Shown here in pieces: positions 53,076 through 61,292 of a DNA stretch of 64,000 nucleotides. The DNA is from Bordetella trematum (GTDB lineage Bacteria > Pseudomonadota > Gammaproteobacteria > Burkholderiales > Burkholderiaceae_B), in NCBI RefSeq assembly GCF_900078335.1, contig NZ_FKBR01000012.1, positions 205,618 to 269,617 of the forward strand. Direction: 5' to 3'. Numbering within the stretch: position 1 is the stretch's first letter; each line of letters starts with the position of its first letter. Below the pieces are notes generated by a model. That model was given only the letters and a program-made list of their open reading frames with translations. It was not told where the DNA came from and made no database searches. The position numbers were made by a program, and so were the translations under genes.

Positions 53076-55826
53076 CTATGCCTGCGTGAAGCCTTGCAGA
53101 ATGCGCCCCAGCGCCTGGTTCTGTTCCAGCGAGATGTCCCGGCCGGCCGCGTGGCCGGCATTGTTGAGCACCACATCGGTCAGGCCGGTCAGCCAGTAAC
53201 CGGCGTATTGCGCGTTGGTGTCCAGCGGCTGCGCATCCAGATCCGGCAGCCCGGCCGCATCCAGGCGCGTGGTGGCGGTGAACAGATGCTGTTTATTGAC
53301 CAGGCTGAGCGGACGCTGCGCCTGGTCAATCTCCAGGAAACCCAGCCAGGCCAGAAAATCATGCAGCGCGAGCTGGGCGCGCAACACCTGGCGCATGGCC
53401 AGCTGTTCACGCCGGGAGCTGCTGTCCTGACGCTGCGTCAGGCGCGCCTCGATCTGCTCCTGCAACTGCATCCGGTGCGCGGCGGTCACCAGTTCCTCGA
53501 CCAGCATGTCGGCCAGTTCCGGCGCGATGCCCAGGCTGGCCAGCAGGTGCGTGCGCTGCGGCAGTTCGCGCAGATGCGCCACCCAGCGCTGGAACACCGC
53601 CTGCGCATAGCGGTGGTCCGCCGTCTTGAGCGCCGGCTGGCGCGCGCCGGCCGGGGCGCTGGCCGGCGCCGCCCCGAACGGGCCGGGTTCGGCGGCGAAG
53701 GGGTTGGGTTCGGCCGCAAAGGGATTGGGCTCGGCGGCGGCAAAGGGGTTGGCTGCGCTCGCCGCCGCGGCAAAGGGATTCGACTCGACCGGCGCCTCGG
53801 CCGCCGCCGGCGACACCGCTTCGTCCTCGCCTTCCGGTGTCTTCAGTCCGTTCAGGTAGAGGTCGCGCAGGTCTTCGCGCTGCAGCTCCAGGGCATGCAT
53901 CAGCTCGGGGATGGCCTTGCGCGCACCGTACAGCGCCTGCGCCAGCTGTTGGCCGCGCTGTTTCTTGAGCGCCAGGTCATCGCCGTCGATGCTCTGGTGA
54001 TACTGGGCCAGACGATGCAGCACGCCGGTCTTGCCTTCGCGCTCGTCCTGCAACTGCTGACGCAGGCGATCGAGCTTGAAGTCGATGTCGACGATGCGGC
54101 TCAGGCCTTCGGCCAGGCGCGACATGCCGCCGTCGTTTTCCACCAGCACCGCGTCCCAGGCCTGCTGGGGCTGCGCCACGCGCTGCCGGATACTGGGGTG
54201 GGCCACGAAGTCCCGGCCCAGGGCATCCAGCCGCGCACGGCGCTGCGGATCGATTTCCTCGCGCTGGCCGTTGAGCCGGATGAAGGAGATCTCCATGCCG
54301 GGCTTGCGCACCAGGTAGACGTTGTTGAAAGGCACCTCGCCCGCCGGCCCCGTTGACCAGGCCTTCATGAAACCCAGGCCGCCATAGCGGTCTTCCATGG
54401 TACCGTGGATCATGCCGTACCAGCTTTCGTCGATCTGAGCGCCATCGGTCAGCCCCAGCATGCGCTGCAGCCGCAGGTCAAACTTGGTGATGGCCCAGAA
54501 CAGGCCGCAGGCCCGCCCGGCGCGCGCCTGCGGCGAATCGCCCTGGCTGCGATCGACCCAGCGTTCCAGCACCTTGGCGATGTCACTGACATCGCTTTGC
54601 TCATGCGTGCACATCACCAGGCCATTCATGGCCTGGGTATCGGTATAGCGCTCGAACAGATAGGCCACCTTGCCGCGCAGCAACAGCTGCGCCACCGGAT
54701 TGCCCTCGGCCGGCACATCGCTCAGCTCGCGCGCCGTGTAGCGCCCGCGATAACCGGGAAAATCAAGCAGGTCGACGCTGGCCACGCAAGGCTCGCGCGG
54801 TTCGTCGCGCAGGGGAAACACCAGTTCCAGCGTCAGCACGGCCAGGTGCTGCAGGTCGACGCTGACCGGCGCGGCCAGGCGCCCCTGCACGCAGGGACGG
54901 GCCTCGATACGCTTGCCCTCGTTCGGACGCAGCAGCACATCCACCGACATGATGCTGTCGCGGCCGTACTGCAGGCGGCCATCGACCGTGGAGGTCAATG
55001 CCTGCAGCGGCAGAAAGGCGGTCTGCGCGTAATCCAGCCGGCCCAGGCTGGCCGCGATGTCGGCATAGCAGCGGGTCAGTTCGGGAATCTCGCCCCACAG
55101 CAGCGAAAACAGCTCCGCGCGCTCGTGGGCGGCCAGACGTGGCGCCAGGCGCATGGCCTGCTGCCAATAGCCGTTTTCCAGCGCATGCAAGGGCCGCTCG
55201 AACGACACCCGGGCGTAATCCCACAACGACACCACATCGTCGGCGTCCACGCCTGCCTGCACCGCGCCCGCCTCGCGCCCCTCGAAGCGGCTCAGCACCC
55301 GTTCGATGCGCGTCTCGTCCAGGCGATACTCGACCCGGTTCTGGTCGAAGTCGTTGAACCAGCTGTTGCACAGAATCTTGGCCAGGTCGACCTCGCGCAT
55401 CAGGCGCACCTCGATCGGGAAGGCGGGATCCTCTGCGGGCTGCGCCGCGCGCGTGAAGCGGGTCACCAGGCCGGTGGCTTCCTTGCCGGTGCCGGGCGGG
55501 TTCACATGACTGATGAAATTGACGCGCTGGCCGCCGTAATCGGTCTCGAACTGGCCATCGGCATCGGCGCCCAGCGCCGAGATCAGGAACGACTTGCCGG
55601 CCTGCGAGACACCGAAAAAGCCGATCGCCATGGGGGTGGCGGCGGCCTGCTGCAGATCGCGGCTCTTGTTGCGCATCTGGCGCAACTGGCGCAGCAGACT
55701 ATCGGCGTCGTTGTCCAGACGCCTGGAGTCGCCGCGCACCTGTTCCACCCACTCGATGGCCTGGCCGGCGCCATCCAGGACGGCGCCCCACTCGCGCGCC
55801 AAGAGAGCTTGTTTTTCCGTCGTCAT
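53076..55826 (-). CDS. srfC: SrfC-family protein: dynamin-like GTPase with NPF-rich linker
   Basis: 916 residues. After an N-terminal helix bundle, GVSQAGKS (72-79) is the G1/P-loop. VDLLDFPGYRGR has DFPG (355-358) as G3, and WAITKFD (TKFD 447-450) as G4, so this is a GTPase of the large dynamin-like kind. Helical regions follow (about 560-665). An Ala/Pro-rich linker (678-730) holds four NPF motifs at 683, 693, 701 and 708, and then a helical C-terminal domain. SrfC is annotated as a virulence factor in Salmonella (srfABC, under SsrB). Start ATG 55826, 4 nt after srfB. Cytoplasmic, perhaps membrane-remodelling. Confidence 0.85.
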   Translation of the reverse strand: MTTEKQALLAREWGAVLDGAGQAIEWVEQVRGDSRRLDNDADSLLRQLRQMRNKSRDLQQAAATPMAIGFFGVSQAGKSFLISALGADADGQFETDYGGQRVNFISHVNPPGTGKEATGLVTRFTRAAQPAEDPAFPIEVRLMREVDLAKILCNSWFNDFDQNRVEYRLDETRIERVLSRFEGREAGAVQAGVDADDVVSLWDYARVSFERPLHALENGYWQQAMRLAPRLAAHERAELFSLLWGEIPELTRCYADIAASLGRLDYAQTAFLPLQALTSTVDGRLQYGRDSIMSVDVLLRPNEGKRIEARPCVQGRLAAPVSVDLQHLAVLTLELVFPLRDEPREPCVASVDLLDFPGYRGRYTARELSDVPAEGNPVAQLLLRGKVAYLFERYTDTQAMNGLVMCTHEQSDVSDIAKVLERWVDRSQGDSPQARAGRACGLFWAITKFDLRLQRMLGLTDGAQIDESWYGMIHGTMEDRYGGLGFMKAWSTGPAGEVPFNNVYLVRKPGMEISFIRLNGQREEIDPQRRARLDALGRDFVAHPSIRQRVAQPQQAWDAVLVENDGGMSRLAEGLSRIVDIDFKLDRLRQQLQDEREGKTGVLHRLAQYHQSIDGDDLALKKQRGQQLAQALYGARKAIPELMHALELQREDLRDLYLNGLKTPEGEDEAVSPAAAEAPVESNPFAAAASAANPFAAAEPNPFAAEPNPFAAEPGPFGAAPASAPAGARQPALKTADHRYAQAVFQRWVAHLRELPQRTHLLASLGIAPELADMLVEELVTAAHRMQLQEQIEARLTQRQDSSSRREQLAMRQVLRAQLALHDFLAWLGFLEIDQAQRPLSLVNKQHLFTATTRLDAAGLPDLDAQPLDTNAQYAGYWLTGLTDVVLNNAGHAAGRDISLEQNQALGRILQGFTQA
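53676..53780 (-). repeat. NPF-motif repeat in SrfC linker
   Basis: Encodes residues 683-717 with four copies of Asn-Pro-Phe-Ala-Ala and one degenerate Gly-Pro-Phe. Units are spaced 10, 8 and 7 residues apart. The nucleotide copies differ slightly, so this is a selected peptide pattern rather than fresh slippage. Confidence 0.85.
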
Positions 55827-55830
55827 GATG

Positions 55831-58800
55831 TCAGTTCTTCACGCTGCCGCTGTCCAGCCAGTAGGCGTCCTGGCCCAGACCGGCGTGCAACAGGGTATTC
55901 ATCTCGAAGCGCACCTGGCTTTTCTGGATCGCCACGTCGCCCACCCCTTCGACCCGCTCGATGGTCAGCCGGTCGCTGATAAGCCCTTGCCTGCGCTCGC
56001 GTTCGCTGGGCTGCGCCACGCTGAAATACACCCGCGCCTGCGGATCGGGCAGGCTGGCGTCGCGCTCCTGGTTCTCGCGGTAGCGCTTCTGCCAGGCCGG
56101 CTGGAAGCCCAACTGGTAGATGGGCGCGGCCGGCCAGCGCTCGGCGGCCAGCTGGCGATAGCCCAGACGGCTGTCGGCGTGCAGCACATAAGGCCGGGCA
56201 TCGCCCTGCGCGTCGCGCGGCAGTTCGATGCAGCCGTCTTCCGGCGGCAGCCCCTGCGGCGTGCGCGTGGTGATATCGGCCAGCAGCACGTCATCGGTCT
56301 TGATGAGGTTGTTGCTGTCGATCCGGCCAAAGTAGCGGATCAGCGGCAAGGGCCGGATGCGCGAGGGACTGAAATAGAAGTTGGGCAGACGGCGGTTCTC
56401 GGTCAGCCAGCACACCATCGCGCCCACCGAGGCGGTGGTCTTGGGATCGGCGATCACCCCTCCCTTGTGAAAGGGGAACCAGGTACCGCTGCGATAGTTC
56501 TGCATCGGCAGGATGCGCCCTGACGGCAGCGCCGCCAGGCTGCGGATCAGGGTCTGCACGCCCGGCAGGCAGGAAGGCCGCCCGGTCAGCAGCAACACGT
56601 CGCAGTCGTAGTGCGCCACCACCTCGCTCAGGGAGGTCAGGGTCTTGCAGATATCCAGCCCGTCCTGCAGGAACAGGCCGTGCAACTGGGCCGGGTCGAA
56701 GCTCAGGCGGATCGCGCCCAGATCGAGCACGGTCGGCCCGCCCAGCTCGCTGCTCAGGTTCTTGGAGACGAAATCGCGCACCGGCTGGCTGATGACCTTG
56801 TCCTTGCCCAGCCACTCGGCCCAGGTCGCCGTCTTGCGCTGGCTGCCCTGCTCCAGGCTGTAGCGCTCGTATTCGGCCAGCAGGGCCAGCGCCAGCGGAT
56901 GGAACACCTGCAGCGTCAGCTGCTGGCGCAGCACCATGTCGCCGGCGCCCAGGCTGCGCGCGCCGCAGATGCGGTCGGCCAGATCGGCCGGCAACGCCAC
57001 GCCTTTCTCTTTGAGCGCCTGCTCGAACGAAGGCAGGACGAACTGACGGATGACATCGAGCACGATATCGTCGCCGGCCACCTTGAAGCCATCGCGAAAG
57101 CGCTGCACCGGCACGATGGGCGCGTTGCTGCCATCGCCTGCGCCGTCGCGCTGCAGCGCGTAATCGTTGATCACCAGATCGGTCGTGCCGCCGCCGATAT
57201 CGATGGAGGCCACCGTGATGCGTTCGCGGTCGGGCTTGCCGGGGCGCGCCAGGGCGTCGAAGAACTCTTCCGGGTGGCCGCCGAAATGCTCGCCCACCTC
57301 GGTATACAGGTAAACCAGCTGCGCGCACGTGGCCTCGTCCCACTTGACCACCACCTTGGGCAGCGGCACCTTCAGGCGCGAAGCGTCGGCGCTGTCTTCC
57401 AGCGGGTCTTCGTCATACTGGCCGGCATGCCAGCCCATGCTTTTCCACAACAAGCCCAGCGCCTGCTGGACGCGATCGCGGAAAATGCTGCGCTCGACCT
57501 GCGGCGTGCTGGGCGGCACGGTCAGAATGACCGTGCGCAGCCAGCGCGAGGTCGCGGCGTTTTCCTTGTCCTTGCGGTACAGGATGCTGTTGATCTGCGT
57601 GACGGCCTGCGCAAACACCTCGTTGAGCATCAGCGTCATCAGCGAGGAGCGCGAATACTTGGTCTCGAAGACCGACTCCACGCCCTTGGTCACGTACAGC
57701 GCGCGGCCCAGGTCGTCGATCAGATCGGCCAAGGGCTTGAGCGTGGCCATGGGCTCCTGCTGGCCCTTCAGGCTGCTGGTATTCAGGCGCCAGACCTGAT
57801 CATAGGGACGCTCGTCCCACAGGTAACGCTTGGGGCTGGACAGGCCGGTCGAGCCTTCGGTGCCCTCGCGCAGCGCGGCCAGCTTGGCGGCCTCGCTGCC
57901 CACCCGCGTCATGCTGCCCCAGGCGAAGGCATCATGGCGACCGCTCTGCATCGACCACTGATCCATGCCCAGATTGATCTTGGCGAACTCCACGCGCGAC
58001 TCGAACGGATGGTCGTAGACCTGTTCGGGCGCGCTCATGTCGCGCAACACCAGATGGGTATTGCCGTGCAGGCCCCGATTGTTCTGCTCCGGATCCTCGA
58101 CCAGGATGCCGCAGCAACGTGAATTGCCCACGTCCAGCACCAGGTCCACCGCGATGGGCTTGCCCGCGCCGATGGCGTTGCGCAACTTGACCTTGACGGT
58201 CGGCACCGCCACGCGCGGCTCCAGGTTCGGATGGGTGGTCGGCGCCGGGCCGCGCAGCAGGCTCAGCAGGTTGAGGTAGTGCGCGAAATGACGCTTCTGA
58301 TTCAGATCCTGCTGAATGTCCTCGCGTTCGCGCTTGTCGGCCTGGCAGCGGTCGACGAACACTTCCGTCAGCCACTCCTTGACCCACACCTGATCGAGAA
58401 ACCACTGCATCTCATTCAGATGCACCGCCAGGCGGAAGGCCTGGCCATTGCGCAGGTCCTCGTCGTTGGGCGCCAGATAAGCCACGCCATCGCGCTTGGG
58501 CATGATGCGCGTGTCGAAGGCCAACGTCAGGCGATGGGTGTGGCCGTGCTCGTCGGGCGTGTCCAGCTTGACGATGCGCAGGCGCGCCCAGTTGTTCGGG
58601 CCCTGGTCATAGCGCGTGGGCGACAGATAGCGGAAAAAGGGCACCGGCAGCCACTGGCCATCCAGATACGTCAGGCTTTCCTTCATGCTGACGTCATCCA
58701 GGCCCGGCCCCGGATGTCCCGGACTCTGTTTCTCGGGCTCCGACTCGAAGTAGAGCTTGCCGTCGCGGTCCTCGAACAGACGCGCCAGCATGCCATTACC

Positions 58801-58932
58801 CAGCAGGGCGAACTGGCCGGCCGGCTCGCGGCGCAGGTCCAGGGTGACGGCCAGATCCAGGAACTGGATGCCGGTGTCGCCAAACAGATCGACAGTCTGG
58901 GATTCGGTATAGGTATCGACTTTGGGCAGCAT
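55831..58932 (-). CDS. srfB: SrfB-family protein: actin/Hsp70-fold ATPase
   Basis: 1033 residues, the expected family size. Phosphate-1 motif DVGNSRC (267-273), phosphate-2 motif SIDIGGGTTD (576-585) and adenosine motif LLLTGRPSCLPG (about 780-791) mark an ASKHA-type nucleotide-binding fold; GGTTD is nearly DnaK-identical. The first 250 residues are SrfB-specific. No signal peptide or membrane span. In Salmonella srfB is the middle gene of srfABC. It lies 15 nt after srfA and 4 nt before srfC, so the three are coupled. Probably an ATP-driven scaffold or assembly factor; biochemical role not known to me. Confidence 0.88.
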   Translation of the reverse strand: MLPKVDTYTESQTVDLFGDTGIQFLDLAVTLDLRREPAGQFALLGNGMLARLFEDRDGKLYFESEPEKQSPGHPGPGLDDVSMKESLTYLDGQWLPVPFFRYLSPTRYDQGPNNWARLRIVKLDTPDEHGHTHRLTLAFDTRIMPKRDGVAYLAPNDEDLRNGQAFRLAVHLNEMQWFLDQVWVKEWLTEVFVDRCQADKREREDIQQDLNQKRHFAHYLNLLSLLRGPAPTTHPNLEPRVAVPTVKVKLRNAIGAGKPIAVDLVLDVGNSRCCGILVEDPEQNNRGLHGNTHLVLRDMSAPEQVYDHPFESRVEFAKINLGMDQWSMQSGRHDAFAWGSMTRVGSEAAKLAALREGTEGSTGLSSPKRYLWDERPYDQVWRLNTSSLKGQQEPMATLKPLADLIDDLGRALYVTKGVESVFETKYSRSSLMTLMLNEVFAQAVTQINSILYRKDKENAATSRWLRTVILTVPPSTPQVERSIFRDRVQQALGLLWKSMGWHAGQYDEDPLEDSADASRLKVPLPKVVVKWDEATCAQLVYLYTEVGEHFGGHPEEFFDALARPGKPDRERITVASIDIGGGTTDLVINDYALQRDGAGDGSNAPIVPVQRFRDGFKVAGDDIVLDVIRQFVLPSFEQALKEKGVALPADLADRICGARSLGAGDMVLRQQLTLQVFHPLALALLAEYERYSLEQGSQRKTATWAEWLGKDKVISQPVRDFVSKNLSSELGGPTVLDLGAIRLSFDPAQLHGLFLQDGLDICKTLTSLSEVVAHYDCDVLLLTGRPSCLPGVQTLIRSLAALPSGRILPMQNYRSGTWFPFHKGGVIADPKTTASVGAMVCWLTENRRLPNFYFSPSRIRPLPLIRYFGRIDSNNLIKTDDVLLADITTRTPQGLPPEDGCIELPRDAQGDARPYVLHADSRLGYRQLAAERWPAAPIYQLGFQPAWQKRYRENQERDASLPDPQARVYFSVAQPSERERRQGLISDRLTIERVEGVGDVAIQKSQVRFEMNTLLHAGLGQDAYWLDSGSVKN

Positions 58933-58947
58933 GATCGGTACGCCTTA

Positions 58948-60279
58948 TCAGGGCTGGGGCTGGCGCATGGTCAGCGGAAACTGCTCGGCGCCGTAGTTGC
59001 CGGTGCAGGCAGCGACCTGCGCACCGTTGGGCTGGCATCGGATCGCCGGCATGTCATAGGTGGAGCCATCACTGCAGGCGGCGGCCGCGCCATTGCTGAT
59101 CATCAGCGCCCCGCCGTTCATGGCCGCGCTGACCGGCGCGCGGCATTGCACGCCGTTGTGGCGGTCTAGGGTCACGTGGCCTTCGCCCTGCTTGAATTGA
59201 TACTGCAGGCGCAACGGCTCGCCCGTATTGCGATCCTGGATGCCGGCGCGCACGCGCCAGTCGCCATTGAGAAAATCGGCTTTGCCATCGGGCAGTTGAG
59301 GCGGAATCGCCAGACCCGGCGCCTCGCCCGCGGGCAAAGCCGGAGGATGCGCGCCGGCGGGCTGGGCCGGGATGGCCGGCGCCGGCCCGGACGGCAAGCC
59401 AGGCGTGACCGGGTTGCCGGCCACGGGCGCCGCTGCAGCAGGCATCGCAGCGGCCTGCGACACCGACGGCGCCACCGCCGCGCTGCCGGCCGGGGCCGCC
59501 GGAACGACCGTCGCCGCGCCCGGCGCCGTGGCGCCCGGCACGCCAGCCACCGGCGCAGTCACTGCCGGCAACCCGACCTCGGGCAGCTTCACCGACGGCA
59601 CATCGACCGACGGCAGACTGACCGCAGGCAGCGCCGGCGTCGTTGGCGTGCAGGCACGCAGGCCAAAGAACAGCAAGGCCAGCAGCAACAGCAATGGCAG
59701 CAGCCACAGCCACCAGCGCCGCCACCAGGGCTGGCGCACGACCTCGGCGGCCAGCGGCGCGGCGGCAACGGGAGCTGCTGCGGCCGCCACCGGGCGCGCT
59801 GCAGCCAGAGGCGCGGCGCCCAAGGCGTGCAGGGGGGCCAGGTTGCGATCGGCGCCGGCGTTCAGAAACCCCCAGAAGGTGACCACCGGCGTGCCGTCGA
59901 CCAGATAGACATGGCTGCTGTCGGGATGGTGCAGCACCCAGCGCAGCAACTGGGCAAACAGCGAGTCGCTGCCCTCGCCCAGGCTGGCCCGCAAGGCCTC
60001 GACCTCCTGGCGCACCTGGTCCAGCCGCGCCGTGGCGGCCGCGCGCTCGCCTTCGGTGGCCGCCGCCCAGGGCACCACCGCGCCGTTCTGCGGCGCGTAC
60101 CAATCGATGACACGGCCATCGGCGCTGGGCTGGGGGATGGCGAAATGCTGCGCCAGGTCGGCGCGCCGCCGCTTGAGGGTAGAGAGGATCTGCGGCGCCG
60201 CCAGGTAGACCGCCTGGCCGCGTTCGCCCAGGGCGTCGTATTGATCTATTTTTTCACTACGAAGCTTGACGCCCGACAT
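58948..60279 (-). CDS. srfA: SrfA-family bitopic membrane protein
   Basis: 443 residues. Cytoplasmic N-terminal domain 1-150 (LRSEKIDQYDALGERGQAVYLAAPQIL..), an Ala-rich hinge, a single span at 189-207 (WWLWLLPLLLLLALLFFGL), a periplasmic Pro/Val/Ala-rich linker (about 211-320) with short repeats of LPSVDVPSVKLPEVGLPAV type, and a C-terminal domain (about 335-443) with four Cys likely to form disulfides. Residues 43-100 resemble residues 38-95 of the vWA protein at the other end of the locus. First gene of the locus; its leader contains a hairpin and T-tract. Identified by the following srfB and srfC and by layout. Confidence 0.8.
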   Translation of the reverse strand: MSGVKLRSEKIDQYDALGERGQAVYLAAPQILSTLKRRRADLAQHFAIPQPSADGRVIDWYAPQNGAVVPWAAATEGERAAATARLDQVRQEVEALRASLGEGSDSLFAQLLRWVLHHPDSSHVYLVDGTPVVTFWGFLNAGADRNLAPLHALGAAPLAAARPVAAAAAPVAAAPLAAEVVRQPWWRRWWLWLLPLLLLLALLFFGLRACTPTTPALPAVSLPSVDVPSVKLPEVGLPAVTAPVAGVPGATAPGAATVVPAAPAGSAAVAPSVSQAAAMPAAAAPVAGNPVTPGLPSGPAPAIPAQPAGAHPPALPAGEAPGLAIPPQLPDGKADFLNGDWRVRAGIQDRNTGEPLRLQYQFKQGEGHVTLDRHNGVQCRAPVSAAMNGGALMISNGAAAACSDGSTYDMPAIRCQPNGAQVAACTGNYGAEQFPLTMRQPQP

Positions 60280-60292
60280 CTACGCTTACCCG

Positions 60293-60323
60293 AAAAAAGA
60301 TTACGGCCCCTGTAAAAGGGGCC
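60293..60323 (-). terminator. Hairpin plus T-tract in the srfA leader (possible attenuator)
   Basis: GGCCCCT (60305-60311) pairs with AGGGGCC (60317-60323) around GTAAA. Reading the minus strand, six nucleotides later comes TTTTTT (60298-60293), only 14 nt before the srfA ATG. The spacer between stem and T-tract is longer than in efficient terminators. It could end upstream leftward transcripts or attenuate srfA. Confidence 0.5.
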
Positions 60324-60419
60324 TCACCAAGAATCCGGGCAAATTTACCATGTTTTATTCACACAATTACAAATCATCGATAATGCTTACGAACTCACAC
60401 AAACTGGCCGGAAGCCCCA
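60324..60419 (-). promoter_or_regulatory. AT-rich region carrying the likely srfA promoter
   Basis: A sharp AT-rich island in otherwise GC-rich DNA, between the SDR terminator hairpin and the srfA leader hairpin. On the minus strand TTGTAA, 17 nt, then GGTAAA is the best -35/-10 candidate, with a poor -10. No dyad is obvious. Confidence 0.35.
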
Positions 60420-60459
60420 GGGGCAGCCCGGCGCGGATAATCCCGCGCCGGGCTGCCCC
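60420..60459 (-). terminator. Large hairpin downstream of the SDR gene
   Basis: A 17-bp perfect stem (60420-60436 with 60443-60459) and a 6-nt ATAATC loop lie 25 nt after the SDR stop. There is no T-tract on either side, so it may terminate weakly, stabilise the mRNA 3' end, or insulate the srf promoter from readthrough. Confidence 0.55.
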
Positions 60460-60484
60460 TGCCCATTACCGATAATTGCGCCGA

Positions 60485-61261
60485 TTAACCCAGATACTCG
60501 ACGTTGCCGCAAACCGAAATACACTGACCGCTGATGATCGCGCCCTCGGCGGAACACAGATAAGCCACCTGGTTGGCAATATCCTCGGGCTGGGTCATGC
60601 GGCGCAGCGAGACTTTCTCGACCAGGCTGGCGCGCACCTGCTCGGGCGGCAAACCGCCGGCCGAAGCCCGCGCCGAGATGACGCGCTCGGCCCGATCGCC
60701 GGCCACCAGCCCGGGCAGCACGGCATTGACACGGATATCGGCGGGGCCCAGTTCCATCGCCCAGGTCTGGGTCAGCCCGGTCAGGCCGAATTTGCTGGCG
60801 CTGTAAGGAGAGCGCAGCGAAAACCCCAGCCGCCCGGCCACCGAGGAAATATTGACGATGGCCCCGCCGCCAGCGGCGCGCAGCAAAGGCACCGCGCTGC
60901 GCGCGCACAGGAAAACACCCGTCAGGTTGACATCCAGAGTGGCCTGCCAGGCCTGCAGCGTCATGTCTTCCAGGCGGCAAGTCGGCCCGGCCACCCCGGC
61001 GTTGTTGACCAGCGCGTCCAGCGCCCCCCAGCGTGCCGCCACCTGCTCGAACATCGCCAGCACCTGGGCCTCGTCGGCCACATCGGTGACGCTGGCGCTG
61101 GCCTGCGGATGGGCCCGGCGCACGGCCTGGACCGCCTCGGCGTCAATATCGCAGAAATGCACCTCGGCGCCCGCCTGCAGGAAGCGGCGCACCGTGGCCA
61201 GGCCGATGCCGCTGGCGCCGGCCGTGATCAGCACCCGCTGACCTCGCAAGGAATCACTCAT
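60485..61261 (-). CDS. Short-chain dehydrogenase/reductase
   Basis: 258 residues from ATG 61261 (GGAG 9 nt upstream; a second ATG at 61267 is too close to it). Classical SDR: cofactor motif TAGASGIGLA (about 13-22), NNAGVAG (about 86-92), catalytic Ser in ISSVAG and YSASK (Tyr-x3-Lys, about 151-155), then LPGLV. Asp after the second strand (FCDID) suggests NAD over NADP. It follows the BKACE-type gene by 31 nt on the same strand, so it may reduce or oxidise a hydroxy/keto acid in the same pathway. Substrate unknown. Confidence 0.88.
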   Translation of the reverse strand: MSDSLRGQRVLITAGASGIGLATVRRFLQAGAEVHFCDIDAEAVQAVRRAHPQASASVTDVADEAQVLAMFEQVAARWGALDALVNNAGVAGPTCRLEDMTLQAWQATLDVNLTGVFLCARSAVPLLRAAGGGAIVNISSVAGRLGFSLRSPYSASKFGLTGLTQTWAMELGPADIRVNAVLPGLVAGDRAERVISARASAGGLPPEQVRASLVEKVSLRRMTQPEDIANQVAYLCSAEGAIISGQCISVCGNVEYLG

Positions 61262-61292
61262 GATCATGCTCTCCAGTGCGCGGCGCGGCGGA

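Noticed and set aside
53676-53780. CRISPR or VNTR array
   Set aside because: The repeats are in frame inside srfC, non-identical at nucleotide level and encode a regular NPF peptide pattern. The bcsP repeat is also coding, and no spacer-repeat array exists elsewhere in the window.
55831-58932. A DnaK/Hsp70 chaperone
   Set aside because: The phosphate motifs match the superfamily, but the size, the 250-residue N-terminal region and the srfA/srfC neighbours mark it as SrfB; no substrate-binding domain or DnaJ/GrpE gene is present.
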